From contig JAITUR010000073.1 of assembly GCA_031286205.1 (NCBI GenBank), positions 1-34,579 on the forward strand: a DNA stretch of 34,579 nucleotides. The letters run 5' to 3'. The notes under the pieces are model-generated. The model saw only the letters and a list, made by a program, of their open reading frames with translations. It made no database searches and was not told where the DNA came from. Of the stretch, positions 18,066 through 26,737 are shown one piece after another. Each line of letters begins with the position of its first letter. Position 1 is the first letter of the stretch. Position numbers and translations under genes: made by a program. This DNA is from Treponema sp. Its GTDB lineage: Bacteria; Spirochaetota; Spirochaetia; Treponematales; Breznakiellaceae.

Positions 18066-18692
18066 ATGGATATTATACAAAATTTCGTAGTCTTCGAGGG
18101 AGCAGATGGCAGCGGGACTACGACTCAGCTTAATATGCTTGCGGATCGCTTTACAAAAACATCTAAAACCGCGTTTTTTCCAACTTTTGAGCCTACCGGC
18201 GGGGCTATAGGCAAGTTAATTCGTTCCGCTCTTAAAAACGAGGCGGTTTTTGACCCAAAAGCCCTCTGCTATCTTTTTGCCGCAGACCGTGTGGAGCACC
18301 TTTTTAGTAATAACGGTATTTTAGAACGAACCAATAGGGGGGAATTTGTAGTCAGCGACAGATATTCAATTTCCTCTCTGGTTTATCAGGGTATTGAGTG
18401 CGGCGATGAACTCCCTGCCGAGCTAAACAAGGATTTTCCCGCCCCCGAAATTACCATTTTTTTTGATCTTAAACCGGACATTGCCAAAGAAAGAATGAAA
18501 GCAAGAACTTCTTTAGAAATTTACGAATACCTGGAGTTTCAAAACAAAGTCTATGCCAAATACCTGGCTGTTCTGGAAAAGTATGCCGCTTTGGGCGCAA
18601 GGGTGGAAATTATAGACGCGTCAGAACCCGCAGAAATTGTGCATGACAAGGTATGGAGCATTTTGTCTCAAATGCCGATATTTAAAATATAG
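18066..18692 (+). CDS. tmk: Thymidylate kinase with an altered P-loop
   Basis: Phosphorylates dTMP to dTDP for DNA synthesis. The 208-residue protein has family motifs FEPTGG (41-46), FAADRVEHL (71-79), SDRYSISSLVYQG (97-109) and a LID region near ARTSLEIYEYLEF. The P-loop is FEGADGSGTTTQ (10-21): the usual Walker A lysine after GSG is Thr18 (codon ACT). Reaching threonine ACT from either lysine codon takes two base changes, so a single sequencing error is unlikely. Either phosphate binding is supported by another residue or activity differs; the rest of the active site looks intact. Its stop overlaps the next gene's GTG by one base. Confidence 0.92.
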   Translation: MDIIQNFVVFEGADGSGTTTQLNMLADRFTKTSKTAFFPTFEPTGGAIGKLIRSALKNEAVFDPKALCYLFAADRVEHLFSNNGILERTNRGEFVVSDRYSISSLVYQGIECGDELPAELNKDFPAPEITIFFDLKPDIAKERMKARTSLEIYEYLEFQNKVYAKYLAVLEKYAALGARVEIIDASEPAEIVHDKVWSILSQMPIFKI

Positions 18693-19300
18693 TGAAAACC
18701 CTCTTTAAGACAGTTATTATCCTCGTTTTTGCGGGCATTGCTTTTCCTGCCAACAGTTATTATGTAACTTACAAGGAGCAGTATTACAGGCTTTTTCATA
18801 TTCATCATAATCAGAACCCGGATGACACTATGGAAAATATTTACTGGCTGGAAAAAGCAATTAAAGCGCCATTTTGCAATCCCCTCTTTGCCCTTGCATT
18901 GATAGAAACTGAAACTCAATGGGAAAAGTATCGATACCTTTTTAATATGCATTTACATATCAAACTTATAGAACAATATATGTTCCTGGGCAACAAATGG
19001 AATAAAAGGCGGGCGTATTTTTACAATGCCCCGTGGAGAGATCAAAATTTGGAAAGTTTGGAAATAGCCGAAAATTGTTTCCGCACCGCTCTTTATTATT
19101 GGGACGAAGCTATAGCCTGGGCGGAAAAAGCCAACGAAAGAAGATTTAGGTGGATGAATCTGGAAAGGGTTCAGTTTTGGGAAGATGAAGCATTCAGAAT
19201 AGAGAACGGCACGCTTAATTACGGCAGAACAATACGCAGAGAATTGGCATCATTACAGCAGGTAAGGGAAAGATTCCAGGCAATGGATACTGTGTATTAG
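18692..19300 (+). CDS. Secreted protein of unknown function, coupled to tmk
   Basis: A 202-residue protein with a signal peptide (about 1-22, ending PANS) and a mature part rich in Trp, Tyr, Arg and Glu that looks mostly helical, with segments such as YYWDEAIAWAEKANERRFRW. I do not recognise a domain; the helical spacing could hide TPR-like or Sel1-like turns, without clear consensus. The start is GTG, overlapping the tmk stop by one base (TAGTG), which implies translational coupling. From memory, a hypothetical gene next to tmk also occurs in other treponemes. A periplasmic or envelope location is inferred from the signal peptide. Confidence 0.8.
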   Translation: MKTLFKTVIILVFAGIAFPANSYYVTYKEQYYRLFHIHHNQNPDDTMENIYWLEKAIKAPFCNPLFALALIETETQWEKYRYLFNMHLHIKLIEQYMFLGNKWNKRRAYFYNAPWRDQNLESLEIAENCFRTALYYWDEAIAWAEKANERRFRWMNLERVQFWEDEAFRIENGTLNYGRTIRRELASLQQVRERFQAMDTVY

Positions 19301-19314
19301 TTGTAATAATTATA

Positions 19315-19323
19315 TGTTATACT
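19315..19323 (+). promoter_or_regulatory. ligA promoter -10 region, leaderless
   Basis: TATACT (19318-19323) with extended -10 TGT (19315-19317) lies six bases before the ATG at 19330, so +1 falls on the A of the start codon. No good -35 is seen at 16-18 bases (TATTAG at 17). No Shine-Dalgarno site is present. Confidence 0.65.
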
Positions 19324-19329
19324 TTACTT

Positions 19330-21282
19330 ATGGACAGAATTGAGGAACTGGAAAAATTAATTCAAAAATACCAAACCTCTTATTATAATGGCGAAGCGGA
19401 AATTTCTGATGATCAATTTGATCTTCTTTGGGATGAGTTAAAATCTCTTTCGCCAAACAGCGCTATTCTAAAAAAGGTTGGCGCAGATAATACCGACGGC
19501 TTCCCAAAAGCAAAGCATATAATTCCAATGGGCTCCCAGGATAAAGCCGCCAACCCGCAGGAATTTATTGCATGGGCAAAAAAACAGGGGTTAAGCAAAT
19601 TTATTGTTCAATTTAAATTGGACGGCGCATCCTTGGAATTACAATACGATAACGGCAAATTAACAAAGGCGGTTACAAGGGGAGATGGAATTATAGGCGA
19701 TGATATAACGGCAAACGCGCGGCGAATGAAGGGTGTTGTTCAAAATTTAGATATTCCGTTTACAGGCGGCATTCGGGGAGAAGTAATAATGACCCATGCC
19801 GTTCATAAAAGCAAATACAGCGACAAGGCAAATTGCCGCAACTGCGCAAACGGACTTATGCGCCGAAAGGACGGCGAAGGGTGCGAAGATTTAACAGTTA
19901 TGGTTTATGATGCTTCCGCCTTAAATAACGACAATTATTTTGAAGATGAAATAAAAAAAATAGAATGGTTAAAAAAACGCAAATTCGAAACAAGCGAAAC
20001 TAAAGTTTTTAATACCGAACAACAAGTTATTGAATACCGCGAACAAATCAGCGCACAGCGCGGCAAACTTCCATTTGATATAGACGGGCTTGTGGTAAAA
20101 GATATAGAAACCGATATGTCGGATCTTCGTAAAGCCCGGCCGGAAAAACAAATTGCTTTTAAGTTCGAGCTGGAAACCGCCTTCAGTATCTTGCGCGAAA
20201 TTGAATGGAGCGAATCGGGGGCTACCTTTACTCCTATTGGGATAATCGATCCGGTGCGCCTTGCGGGAACTACAGTTAAACGGGCAAACCTGAATAACCC
20301 GGATATGATTAGGTCGATGGGATTAAAAATCGGCTCCAGAGTTTCTGTGGTAAAACGCGGGGAGATTATCCCAAAAATAGAAGGCCTTGCACAGCAAAGC
20401 CACCTTGCGCCGGAGACTGCGGATACAGAAATGCAGGAAATTATTTTTCCTAAAACCTGCGGTGTTTGTAATACAGATCTTATTGATGCAGGTACGCGCC
20501 TTTATTGCCCAAATAGCCAATGCCCAAAAAGACTTTTACACAGACTGGAAAAATGGGTAAGCGTATTGGATATTCGCGAATTGGGAGTAAAGCTGCTGCG
20601 CCAATTATATGAAAAAGAAAGAGTCCGCCATATTCATGAATTTTACAATTTAACAAAAGAAGAACTTTCTGAATATGACAGAATGGGCGAAATTTCCGCC
20701 GCAAAAGTTATCCGGCATATTCAAACAAAACGGGAGTTGTCTCTTGCCGCCTTTGTTGCAGGTTTTAATCTGGAAGGAATTGCCGAAACAACTATGGAAA
20801 AAGCCGCTCTTTCCGGGTTTGACACTCTGGAACTAATCCGCGGCGCGACAGTAGCGGAGTTAGCTGCTATTCACGGCTTTGGCGAAATTACCGCTTCTGT
20901 CATTGTAGACGGGCTTAAAGAATGTGCCGCGCAAATGGATGCTGTACTAAAAACAGGCGTAATTTCCATTGCGCCGCCGCCGCCCAAGGAATCTTTACCC
21001 CTGCGCGGTTTGTCTTTCTGTTTTACCGGCGAATTAAAATCCATAAAACGCGGACAGGCGGAAGAAAAAATAAAAACCCTTGGCGCTCAGGCAAAATCTT
21101 CGGTGGTAAAGGGGCTGTCTTATCTTGTTACAAATGACCCTGAATCCGGATCTTCGAAAAATAAAAAAGCCCTGGAGCTTGGCGTAAAAATAATAGGAGA
21201 AGATGAATTTTTGACAATTATTTCGACTAATGAAATTTCCGACGAAAAATCCAAAAAACCGCTCCAGGGGGAGTTATTTTAA
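19330..21282 (+). CDS. ligA: NAD-dependent DNA ligase
   Basis: Seals 3'-OH/5'-phosphate nicks using NAD+ in replication and repair. The 650-residue length is near the usual 670. The domain order is complete: Ia domain (ISDDQFDLLWDEL, 25-37), adenylation domain with the nucleophile in FKLDGAS (Lys96), TRGDG and GEVIM motifs, OB fold, a Cys4 zinc finger (Cys377, 380, 393, 398), helix-hairpin-helix repeats (about 430-535) and a BRCT domain (about 570-645). Some motifs differ from the commonest LigA forms, for example KLDGAS for KxDGLA. The start is set by the -10 box six bases upstream. The protein ends at 21282 and purL has its own promoter. Confidence 0.96.
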   Translation: MDRIEELEKLIQKYQTSYYNGEAEISDDQFDLLWDELKSLSPNSAILKKVGADNTDGFPKAKHIIPMGSQDKAANPQEFIAWAKKQGLSKFIVQFKLDGASLELQYDNGKLTKAVTRGDGIIGDDITANARRMKGVVQNLDIPFTGGIRGEVIMTHAVHKSKYSDKANCRNCANGLMRRKDGEGCEDLTVMVYDASALNNDNYFEDEIKKIEWLKKRKFETSETKVFNTEQQVIEYREQISAQRGKLPFDIDGLVVKDIETDMSDLRKARPEKQIAFKFELETAFSILREIEWSESGATFTPIGIIDPVRLAGTTVKRANLNNPDMIRSMGLKIGSRVSVVKRGEIIPKIEGLAQQSHLAPETADTEMQEIIFPKTCGVCNTDLIDAGTRLYCPNSQCPKRLLHRLEKWVSVLDIRELGVKLLRQLYEKERVRHIHEFYNLTKEELSEYDRMGEISAAKVIRHIQTKRELSLAAFVAGFNLEGIAETTMEKAALSGFDTLELIRGATVAELAAIHGFGEITASVIVDGLKECAAQMDAVLKTGVISIAPPPPKESLPLRGLSFCFTGELKSIKRGQAEEKIKTLGAQAKSSVVKGLSYLVTNDPESGSSKNKKALELGVKIIGEDEFLTIISTNEISDEKSKKPLQGELF

Positions 21283-21315
21283 TTGCGCGGGTTTCTGGTT
21301 TTTTATTTATCAATT

Positions 21316-21324
21316 TGATACAAT
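21316..21324 (+). promoter_or_regulatory. purL promoter -10 region, leaderless
   Basis: TACAAT (21319-21324) with extended -10 TGA (21316-21318) lies five bases before the ATG at 21330. Predicted +1 coincides with the start codon within one base. The -35 is weak and there is no Shine-Dalgarno site. Confidence 0.6.
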
Positions 21325-21329
21325 AATCC

Positions 21330-24300
21330 ATGAGCGTTTACGAAATCTATGTAGAAAAAAAACCGGAGTATGCCGGAGAAGCCGCATCCATTGCCAATGA
21401 CATAAGGCTTGGCTTGCAGCTTGATAATTTGGACAAGGTAAGAATTATTAACCGGTACTTTGCCGAGGGACTTTCAAAAGAGGATTTTGACGGCGTTAAG
21501 TCTGCCGTTTTTTCGGAGCCCCCTGTCGATATAATTTACGATAAGCTGCCTGACATTGACAATGCCCGGGTATTTGCCGTTGAACTCCTTCCCGGTCAGT
21601 TTGATCAACGCGCCGATTCCTGCGCCCAGTGCATCTCGCTTGCCACAGGGAAAGAACAGCCGGTTATCCGTTATGCAAAAATCTATGCCCTGTATGGAAA
21701 TATTAATGATAATCAATACGAACGCATTAAGGCGTGGATTATAAATCCTGTAGAAAGCCGTCTTGTGGATTTAAAAAAGCCGGATACCTTAAAACTGGAA
21801 TACAATGAGCCGCAAAGTGTAGAAGTCCTTGACGGCTTTATCAATTTAAATGATGAACAACTGAATGAATTACGGCAGAACCTGAAACTGGCAATGGATT
21901 TTGACGACATTAAATTTTGTCAAAATTATTTTAAGGATCAGGAAAAACGCGATCCTAGTATTACAGAAATTCGCGTATTGGACACTTATTGGTCTGATCA
22001 TTGCCGGCATACAACTTTTTTAACCGAGCTAACCGATGTCAAAATCGAAGATGAAGTCATAAATAAAAGTTACAATAATTATCTTGAACTGCGCGCTTCT
22101 TTGGGCAGAAGCGATAAACCTATTACATTGATGGATATCGCGACAATCGGCGTTAGGGCGCTTAAACAAAAAGAACTGCTTGCCGACTTGGACGAATCCG
22201 AAGAAATAAACGCCTGCTCCGTAAAAATCAAGGTTGATATAAACGGCAAGGACGAAGACTGGCTGCTTATGTTTAAAAACGAAACTCATAATCATCCTAC
22301 GGAAATTGAACCCTTTGGAGGCGCGGCAACCTGTCTTGGCGGTGCAATCCGCGACCCGCTCTCCGGACGGGCTTTTGTATATCAGGCTATGCGTATAACG
22401 GGCGCGGGCGATCCATTGCAAGCCGCTGCCCTGCCCGGTAAACTGCCTCAACAAAAAATTTGCCGGACAGCGGCAGAAGGATACAGCTCTTACGGGAATC
22501 AAATTGGGGTTGCAGCAGGACATATAAGCGAGATTTACCATCCGGGGTATGTTGCAAAACGCATGGAACTGGGCGCTGTAATTGGAGCCGCTCCCGCGAT
22601 CAATGTAGTGCGGGAAACGCCCGTTGCAGGCGACATTGTAATATTAGCCGGCGGAAAAACAGGCCGTGACGGAATAGGCGGAGCTACGGGTTCTTCCAAA
22701 TCTCATGATACCGACTCTCTTGTTACCTGCGGAGCCGATGTGCAAAAAGGAAATCCGCCGGAAGAACGAAAAATTCAAAGGCTTTTCCGCAATCCGCAGG
22801 CGGCAAAATTAATTAAAAGGTGCAATGATTTTGGCGCGGGAGGTGTTTCTGTCTCTGTCGGCGAGCTTGCGGACGGGTTATCAATATCATTGGATAAAGT
22901 TCCGGTAAAATACGGCGGGCTTGACGGTACGGAGCTTGCAATTTCGGAAAGCCAGGAACGAATGTCTGTTGTAGTATCAAGATCCGATGCGGAAAAGTTT
23001 ATAGCTTTAGCGGACGAAGAAAACCTGGAAGCCGTAATAATTGCCGAAGTTACGGAAGAACCAAGGCTTGTTATGAATTGGAAAGGCAAAGCTGTTGTAA
23101 ATCTTTGCAGAACTTTTTTAAACAGCAATGGCGCAAAGAAAAAAGCAAAAGCGCAAATACGAACCGCAAAAGACGCAAAACCGCAGTGCTGCAGTAAGAC
23201 AGACAAAGATGAATTTTTTAATCTTATTGGCAGTTTGAATATTTGTTCGCAAAAAGGTTTGGTTGACAGATTTGACTCCAGCGCCGGGGCTGCCACAGTT
23301 TTGGCTCCCTTTGGCGGCAAGTATCAGCTGACACCGGCGCAGAGCATGGCGGCAAAAATCCCCGTCTTAAACGGGGATACAACTACGGTGTCCCTTATGT
23401 CCTGGGGTTTTGATCCGGTGTTATCAAGTGTTAGTCCTTATCATGGCGCAATTTACGCGGTTGTCCACTCTTTGGCAAAGATTATTGCCGCAGGAGGAAG
23501 CAGGAAGAAGTGCTGGTTATCTTTTCAGGAATACTTTGAAAGACTACGAGACGATCCTGCCCGCTGGGGTAAACCGCTGGCTGCCCTGCTCGGCGCTTTA
23601 GATGCCCAACTGGGTCTGGAAATAGCGGCTATCGGCGGCAAGGATTCGATGTCCGGCAGTTTTGAAAATATCGATGTGCCGCCTACACTTGTTTCTTTCG
23701 CTGTTTCTGTAACAAAGATAGATAATATAATTACGCCGGAGTTTAAGGAAAGCGGGAGTTTTGTTTATCTTATTTCACACAGAGCACACAAAGAAACAGA
23801 GAACACAGAGGAATATTTTATTAGTTTATGTAATTTTTTTGATAATGTGGAAAAATTGATCGAAGAAAAAATAATAATTTCCGCATGGGCGGCAGGAAGC
23901 GGCGGAGCCGCGGAGGCAATACCAAAAATGTGTTTTGGAAACAGATTGGGGTTTGCCGCGGAAAAAGAACTTTGTAAATGCAGCGGCTTTTGCGGTTTTA
24001 TTGTGGAAGCAAAAAATGAATTAAACTTAAAACAAGGTATGGAAGCGGAATTATTGGGGCGGACAATCAATCAATATGTACTTAAAACACCGTCGTTTGA
24101 AAGTTTTATGTTTAAGGTGCAATCGGCATGGGAAAATACTCTGGCTCCTGTGTATCCGTATTTAAATAACCAAAAAGCTTCGGACAAGGTAATATCTTCC
24201 CCTGCTTCCTCGAAGATGGCTGTGTCTCCTGCAAAAAACAAAAAATCCCAGCCGCTTTTTATTATTCCGGTTTTCCCCGAAACAAACGGCGAATACGATA

Positions 24301-25049
24301 TAACCAGAGCCGTTGAAGAAGCGGGAGGCAAGGCGCAGGTCTTTATTATACGGAATCTGTCTTCTGCCGCTATAGCGGAAAGCGCAAATAGTTTTGCCAA
24401 ACTGTTACGATCAGCCCAGGGCATGATCATACCCGGCGGATTTTCCGGCTCTGACGAACCTTCAGGTTCGGGCAAGTCCATTGCCGCTTTTCTTCGTACA
24501 GGCGAAGTTTCCGATTCCATAATGAAATTACTTCAAAGGCAAGACGGTCTTATTTGCGGAATCTCCGGCGGCTTTCAGGCTCTTCTTAAATTGGGTCTTG
24601 TTCCTTATGGCGAAATCCGGGACATGACTCCAAACTCGCCGACTCTTACATTTAACACAATCGGAAGGCATCAATCAACATTGGTAAGAACAAAGATTAT
24701 TTCCAATAAATCGCCGTGGCTGTCCCATTTGGAAACCGACGAAATATTTATCGTTCCGGTTTCGCATGGCGAAGGACGGTTTATCGCGAACGAAGATAGT
24801 ATTAAACAGCTTGAAGAAAACGGACAGATAGCCACATTATATGTCGATATTGACGGCAACCCAACCCAGGATATTCGTTATAATCCCGGTAATTCAATGT
24901 ACGCGATAGAGGGGATAACTTCCCCCTGCGGCAGGATATTCGGCAGAATGGCGCATAACGAAAGAATGGTTAACGGTTTATACAAAAATATACCCGATAT
25001 AAAAGTAATGGATATTTTTAAGGGCGCGGTTGATTATTTTAGTGCTTAA
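21330..25049 (+). CDS. purL: Phosphoribosylformylglycinamidine synthase, single-chain form
   Basis: Fourth step of purine synthesis: FGAR plus glutamine and ATP give FGAM. The 1,239-residue protein has the synthase motifs SDHCRHTTF (near 221-229) and NETHNHPTEIEPFGG (near 317-331), two AIRS-like halves and a C-terminal glutamine amidotransferase domain (about 970-1239) that should release ammonia. In that domain the nucleophile motif, normally GxCxGxQ, reads GISGGFQ, with Ser1079 (TCC) in place of cysteine. The SHGEGRF histidine (1146) is kept. Residues 816-828 are encoded by a short repeat that looks inserted in frame. If glutaminase activity is lost, the enzyme would depend on free ammonia. 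The 3' end overlaps purH by 11 bases. Confidence 0.96.
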   Translation: MSVYEIYVEKKPEYAGEAASIANDIRLGLQLDNLDKVRIINRYFAEGLSKEDFDGVKSAVFSEPPVDIIYDKLPDIDNARVFAVELLPGQFDQRADSCAQCISLATGKEQPVIRYAKIYALYGNINDNQYERIKAWIINPVESRLVDLKKPDTLKLEYNEPQSVEVLDGFINLNDEQLNELRQNLKLAMDFDDIKFCQNYFKDQEKRDPSITEIRVLDTYWSDHCRHTTFLTELTDVKIEDEVINKSYNNYLELRASLGRSDKPITLMDIATIGVRALKQKELLADLDESEEINACSVKIKVDINGKDEDWLLMFKNETHNHPTEIEPFGGAATCLGGAIRDPLSGRAFVYQAMRITGAGDPLQAAALPGKLPQQKICRTAAEGYSSYGNQIGVAAGHISEIYHPGYVAKRMELGAVIGAAPAINVVRETPVAGDIVILAGGKTGRDGIGGATGSSKSHDTDSLVTCGADVQKGNPPEERKIQRLFRNPQAAKLIKRCNDFGAGGVSVSVGELADGLSISLDKVPVKYGGLDGTELAISESQERMSVVVSRSDAEKFIALADEENLEAVIIAEVTEEPRLVMNWKGKAVVNLCRTFLNSNGAKKKAKAQIRTAKDAKPQCCSKTDKDEFFNLIGSLNICSQKGLVDRFDSSAGAATVLAPFGGKYQLTPAQSMAAKIPVLNGDTTTVSLMSWGFDPVLSSVSPYHGAIYAVVHSLAKIIAAGGSRKKCWLSFQEYFERLRDDPARWGKPLAALLGALDAQLGLEIAAIGGKDSMSGSFENIDVPPTLVSFAVSVTKIDNIITPEFKESGSFVYLISHRAHKETENTEEYFISLCNFFDNVEKLIEEKIIISAWAAGSGGAAEAIPKMCFGNRLGFAAEKELCKCSGFCGFIVEAKNELNLKQGMEAELLGRTINQYVLKTPSFESFMFKVQSAWENTLAPVYPYLNNQKASDKVISSPASSKMAVSPAKNKKSQPLFIIPVFPETNGEYDITRAVEEAGGKAQVFIIRNLSSAAIAESANSFAKLLRSAQGMIIPGGFSGSDEPSGSGKSIAAFLRTGEVSDSIMKLLQRQDGLICGISGGFQALLKLGLVPYGEIRDMTPNSPTLTFNTIGRHQSTLVRTKIISNKSPWLSHLETDEIFIVPVSHGEGRFIANEDSIKQLEENGQIATLYVDIDGNPTQDIRYNPGNSMYAIEGITSPCGRIFGRMAHNERMVNGLYKNIPDIKVMDIFKGAVDYFSA
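23774..23812 (+). repeat. CACAGAG-type short repeat inside purL
   Basis: About 39 bases built of 8-9-base units ending in AGAG or AAAG: CACACAGAG, CACACAAAG, AAACAGAG, AACACAGAG. They encode residues 816-828 of PurL in frame. From memory, similar CACAGAG-rich dispersed repeats occur between genes in many environmental bacteria; finding one inside a conserved enzyme is unusual. Confidence 0.6.
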
Positions 25050-26685
25050 AATGCCGTGTCCCTGTAAAGACCATCGCTATCCCGTATTTGTCGCACGCCT
25101 CTATCGATAGTTTATCGTTCATTGAACCGCCGGGTTGTATTATGGATTTAATGCCCGCTTTTGCCGCAGCTTCGACAATATCCGCAAACGGAAAAAAAGC
25201 ATCCGAAGCAAGAACCCGCGCGGGAGTATCGCATTTCCAGGGGCTGGAGCCCGTATCAAATGATGATTCTTTTGCGGCTTTAATTACCGCGGCGCTTCGT
25301 TCCAGCGATTGCATGGTCGGCCAAATACGGTTTACCTGTCCGCCTCCAATGCCGGTTGCCGACTGTTCTTTTACTATCATTATGGCGTTTGATTTTACAA
25401 AAGTTACAGCCCTTAATCCAAAAAGCATATCGGCTATGTCGGACGATTCAGGCTGAGCCTTGGTAACAACTTCCCACTTTTCCAAAAGGACTTTGTCGCT
25501 TTGCTGAACAAGCATTCCGCCGTCAACGGCAATGTATTCATGTGTTTCTACAGGAGCTTTTTTTAGTTTGATAATTCTAAGGTTCTTTTTCTTTTTAAGT
25601 ATTTCCAGGGCATCGCTATCAAAGTCCGGAGCGGCAACAATTTCCAAAAAAAGCTCGCCTAGTTTAGCGGCTGTTTTTGCATCAACCTTTGTATTACAGG
25701 CAATTATGCCGCCAAAAATTGATACAGGGTCGCAGGCAAAAACCTTGTTATATGCTTCCAACAGTGTATTTCCCAATGCAATTCCGCAGGGGGTATTGTG
25801 TTTTACCGCTACACAAGAAATTTTTGCGCTATTCTTGCCTTCGTTAACCTCTTTAATTAACTGGTTAACAAGATTTTCTCCTGTTGGAGGGGTATTATCG
25901 GCTTCCAGACCAAAGGCGCAGGCTGCTTTCCATGCCAGATCGAGGTCTTTGATATTATTGTAGCCCAACTCTTTGCCGTGAAGCTGTTCCATGCTTCCAA
26001 GAACGCCGGGGCGATCCGTATTTAGATACAAGGCGGCAGATTGATGGGCATTCTCCCCATAGCGTAAACCCTGCCCCATTTGCATTGATACAGGTAAATA
26101 TTTTGGATATTCATCATTAAGCAAGTACCGCGAAATTGCGGCATCATAGGCGCTTGTAAGGTTAAAAACCTTGCCCGCAAGTTTTCGTTTAAAATCAAGC
26201 GGCACATTATCTGCTTTAAGTCCTTCGATTGTCTGGGCATAATCCGCAGGGTCTGTAAGGACAATTACATCGCGGCAATTTTTTGCGGCGGATCGCAGCA
26301 TACCGGGTCCGCCAATATCAATAAATTCGATGGTTTCTTCCGGGGAGAGTCCTGCCTGCACCTTTTCGAAAAACGGATATAAATTAACACAGACAAGATC
26401 GATTGTTCCAAGGTTTTGTTCTTTTAATGTATCGATATGGCTTTGGACATCGCGGCGGGCAAGTATACCGGCATGGATTGCAGGGTGCAAGGTTTTAACA
26501 CGGCCGTCCAGACATTCAGGGAAGCCGGTTACCGAGGAAACATCGGTTACGGGAATGTTGTTTTCCTGCAGATATTTGGAAGTTCCGCCTGTGGAAAGAA
26601 TTTCCCAGCCTGCGCCGTGCAAATAAGACGCAAGGTCAAGAATACCGTCTTTGTAAAATACGCTGATAAGAGCTCGTTTGTTCAT
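25039..26685 (-). CDS. purH: Bifunctional AICAR formyltransferase/IMP cyclohydrolase
   Basis: The last two steps of purine synthesis to IMP. The 548-residue protein has an N-terminal MGS-like cyclohydrolase domain (about 1-145, with STGGTS and GRVKTLHP) and the C-terminal formyltransferase domain with LRYGENAHQ (207-215) and the catalytic VKHNTPCG (Lys295, His296), ending in GTRHFKH. All usual landmarks are present. It faces purL tail-to-tail with an 11-base overlap of the reading frames, so the two purine genes may affect each other's 3' ends. The ATG at 26685 has no Shine-Dalgarno site; its promoter puts +1 exactly on the start codon. Confidence 0.97.
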   Translation of the reverse strand: MNKRALISVFYKDGILDLASYLHGAGWEILSTGGTSKYLQENNIPVTDVSSVTGFPECLDGRVKTLHPAIHAGILARRDVQSHIDTLKEQNLGTIDLVCVNLYPFFEKVQAGLSPEETIEFIDIGGPGMLRSAAKNCRDVIVLTDPADYAQTIEGLKADNVPLDFKRKLAGKVFNLTSAYDAAISRYLLNDEYPKYLPVSMQMGQGLRYGENAHQSAALYLNTDRPGVLGSMEQLHGKELGYNNIKDLDLAWKAACAFGLEADNTPPTGENLVNQLIKEVNEGKNSAKISCVAVKHNTPCGIALGNTLLEAYNKVFACDPVSIFGGIIACNTKVDAKTAAKLGELFLEIVAAPDFDSDALEILKKKKNLRIIKLKKAPVETHEYIAVDGGMLVQQSDKVLLEKWEVVTKAQPESSDIADMLFGLRAVTFVKSNAIMIVKEQSATGIGGGQVNRIWPTMQSLERSAAVIKAAKESSFDTGSSPWKCDTPARVLASDAFFPFADIVEAAAKAGIKSIIQPGGSMNDKLSIEACDKYGIAMVFTGTRHFKH

Positions 26686-26691
26686 GATCTT

Positions 26692-26720
26692 ATTGTGAAT
26701 TGTTGCATGGTTTTAGTCAA
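26692..26720 (-). promoter_or_regulatory. purH promoter, leaderless
   Basis: On the minus strand TTGACT (26715-26720), a 17-base spacer and CACAAT (26692-26697), then six bases to the ATG. Predicted +1 is base 26685, the A of the start codon. The -35 matches consensus at five of six bases, the -10 at four of six. Confidence 0.6.
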
Positions 26721-26737
26721 TCGGCTTTTAGAGGCAG

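Noticed and set aside
19301-19306. TTGTAA as -35 box of ligA
   Set aside because: Only 11 bases from the -10 box, too close for sigma70.
22029-22541. 170-codon open frame antisense to purL
   Set aside because: Covers the most conserved synthase motifs of PurL on the other strand; no start signals.
22775-23320. 181-codon open frame antisense to purL
   Set aside because: Shadow of the purL codons; low-complexity product with no start signals.
23774-23812. CACAGAG units as a CRISPR-like array
   Set aside because: Units are 8-9 bases with no spacers, inside a coding frame.
25532-25963. 143-codon open frame on the + strand within purH
   Set aside because: It lies wholly antisense to the conserved purH frame, has no promoter or ribosome-binding site and encodes no recognisable motif.
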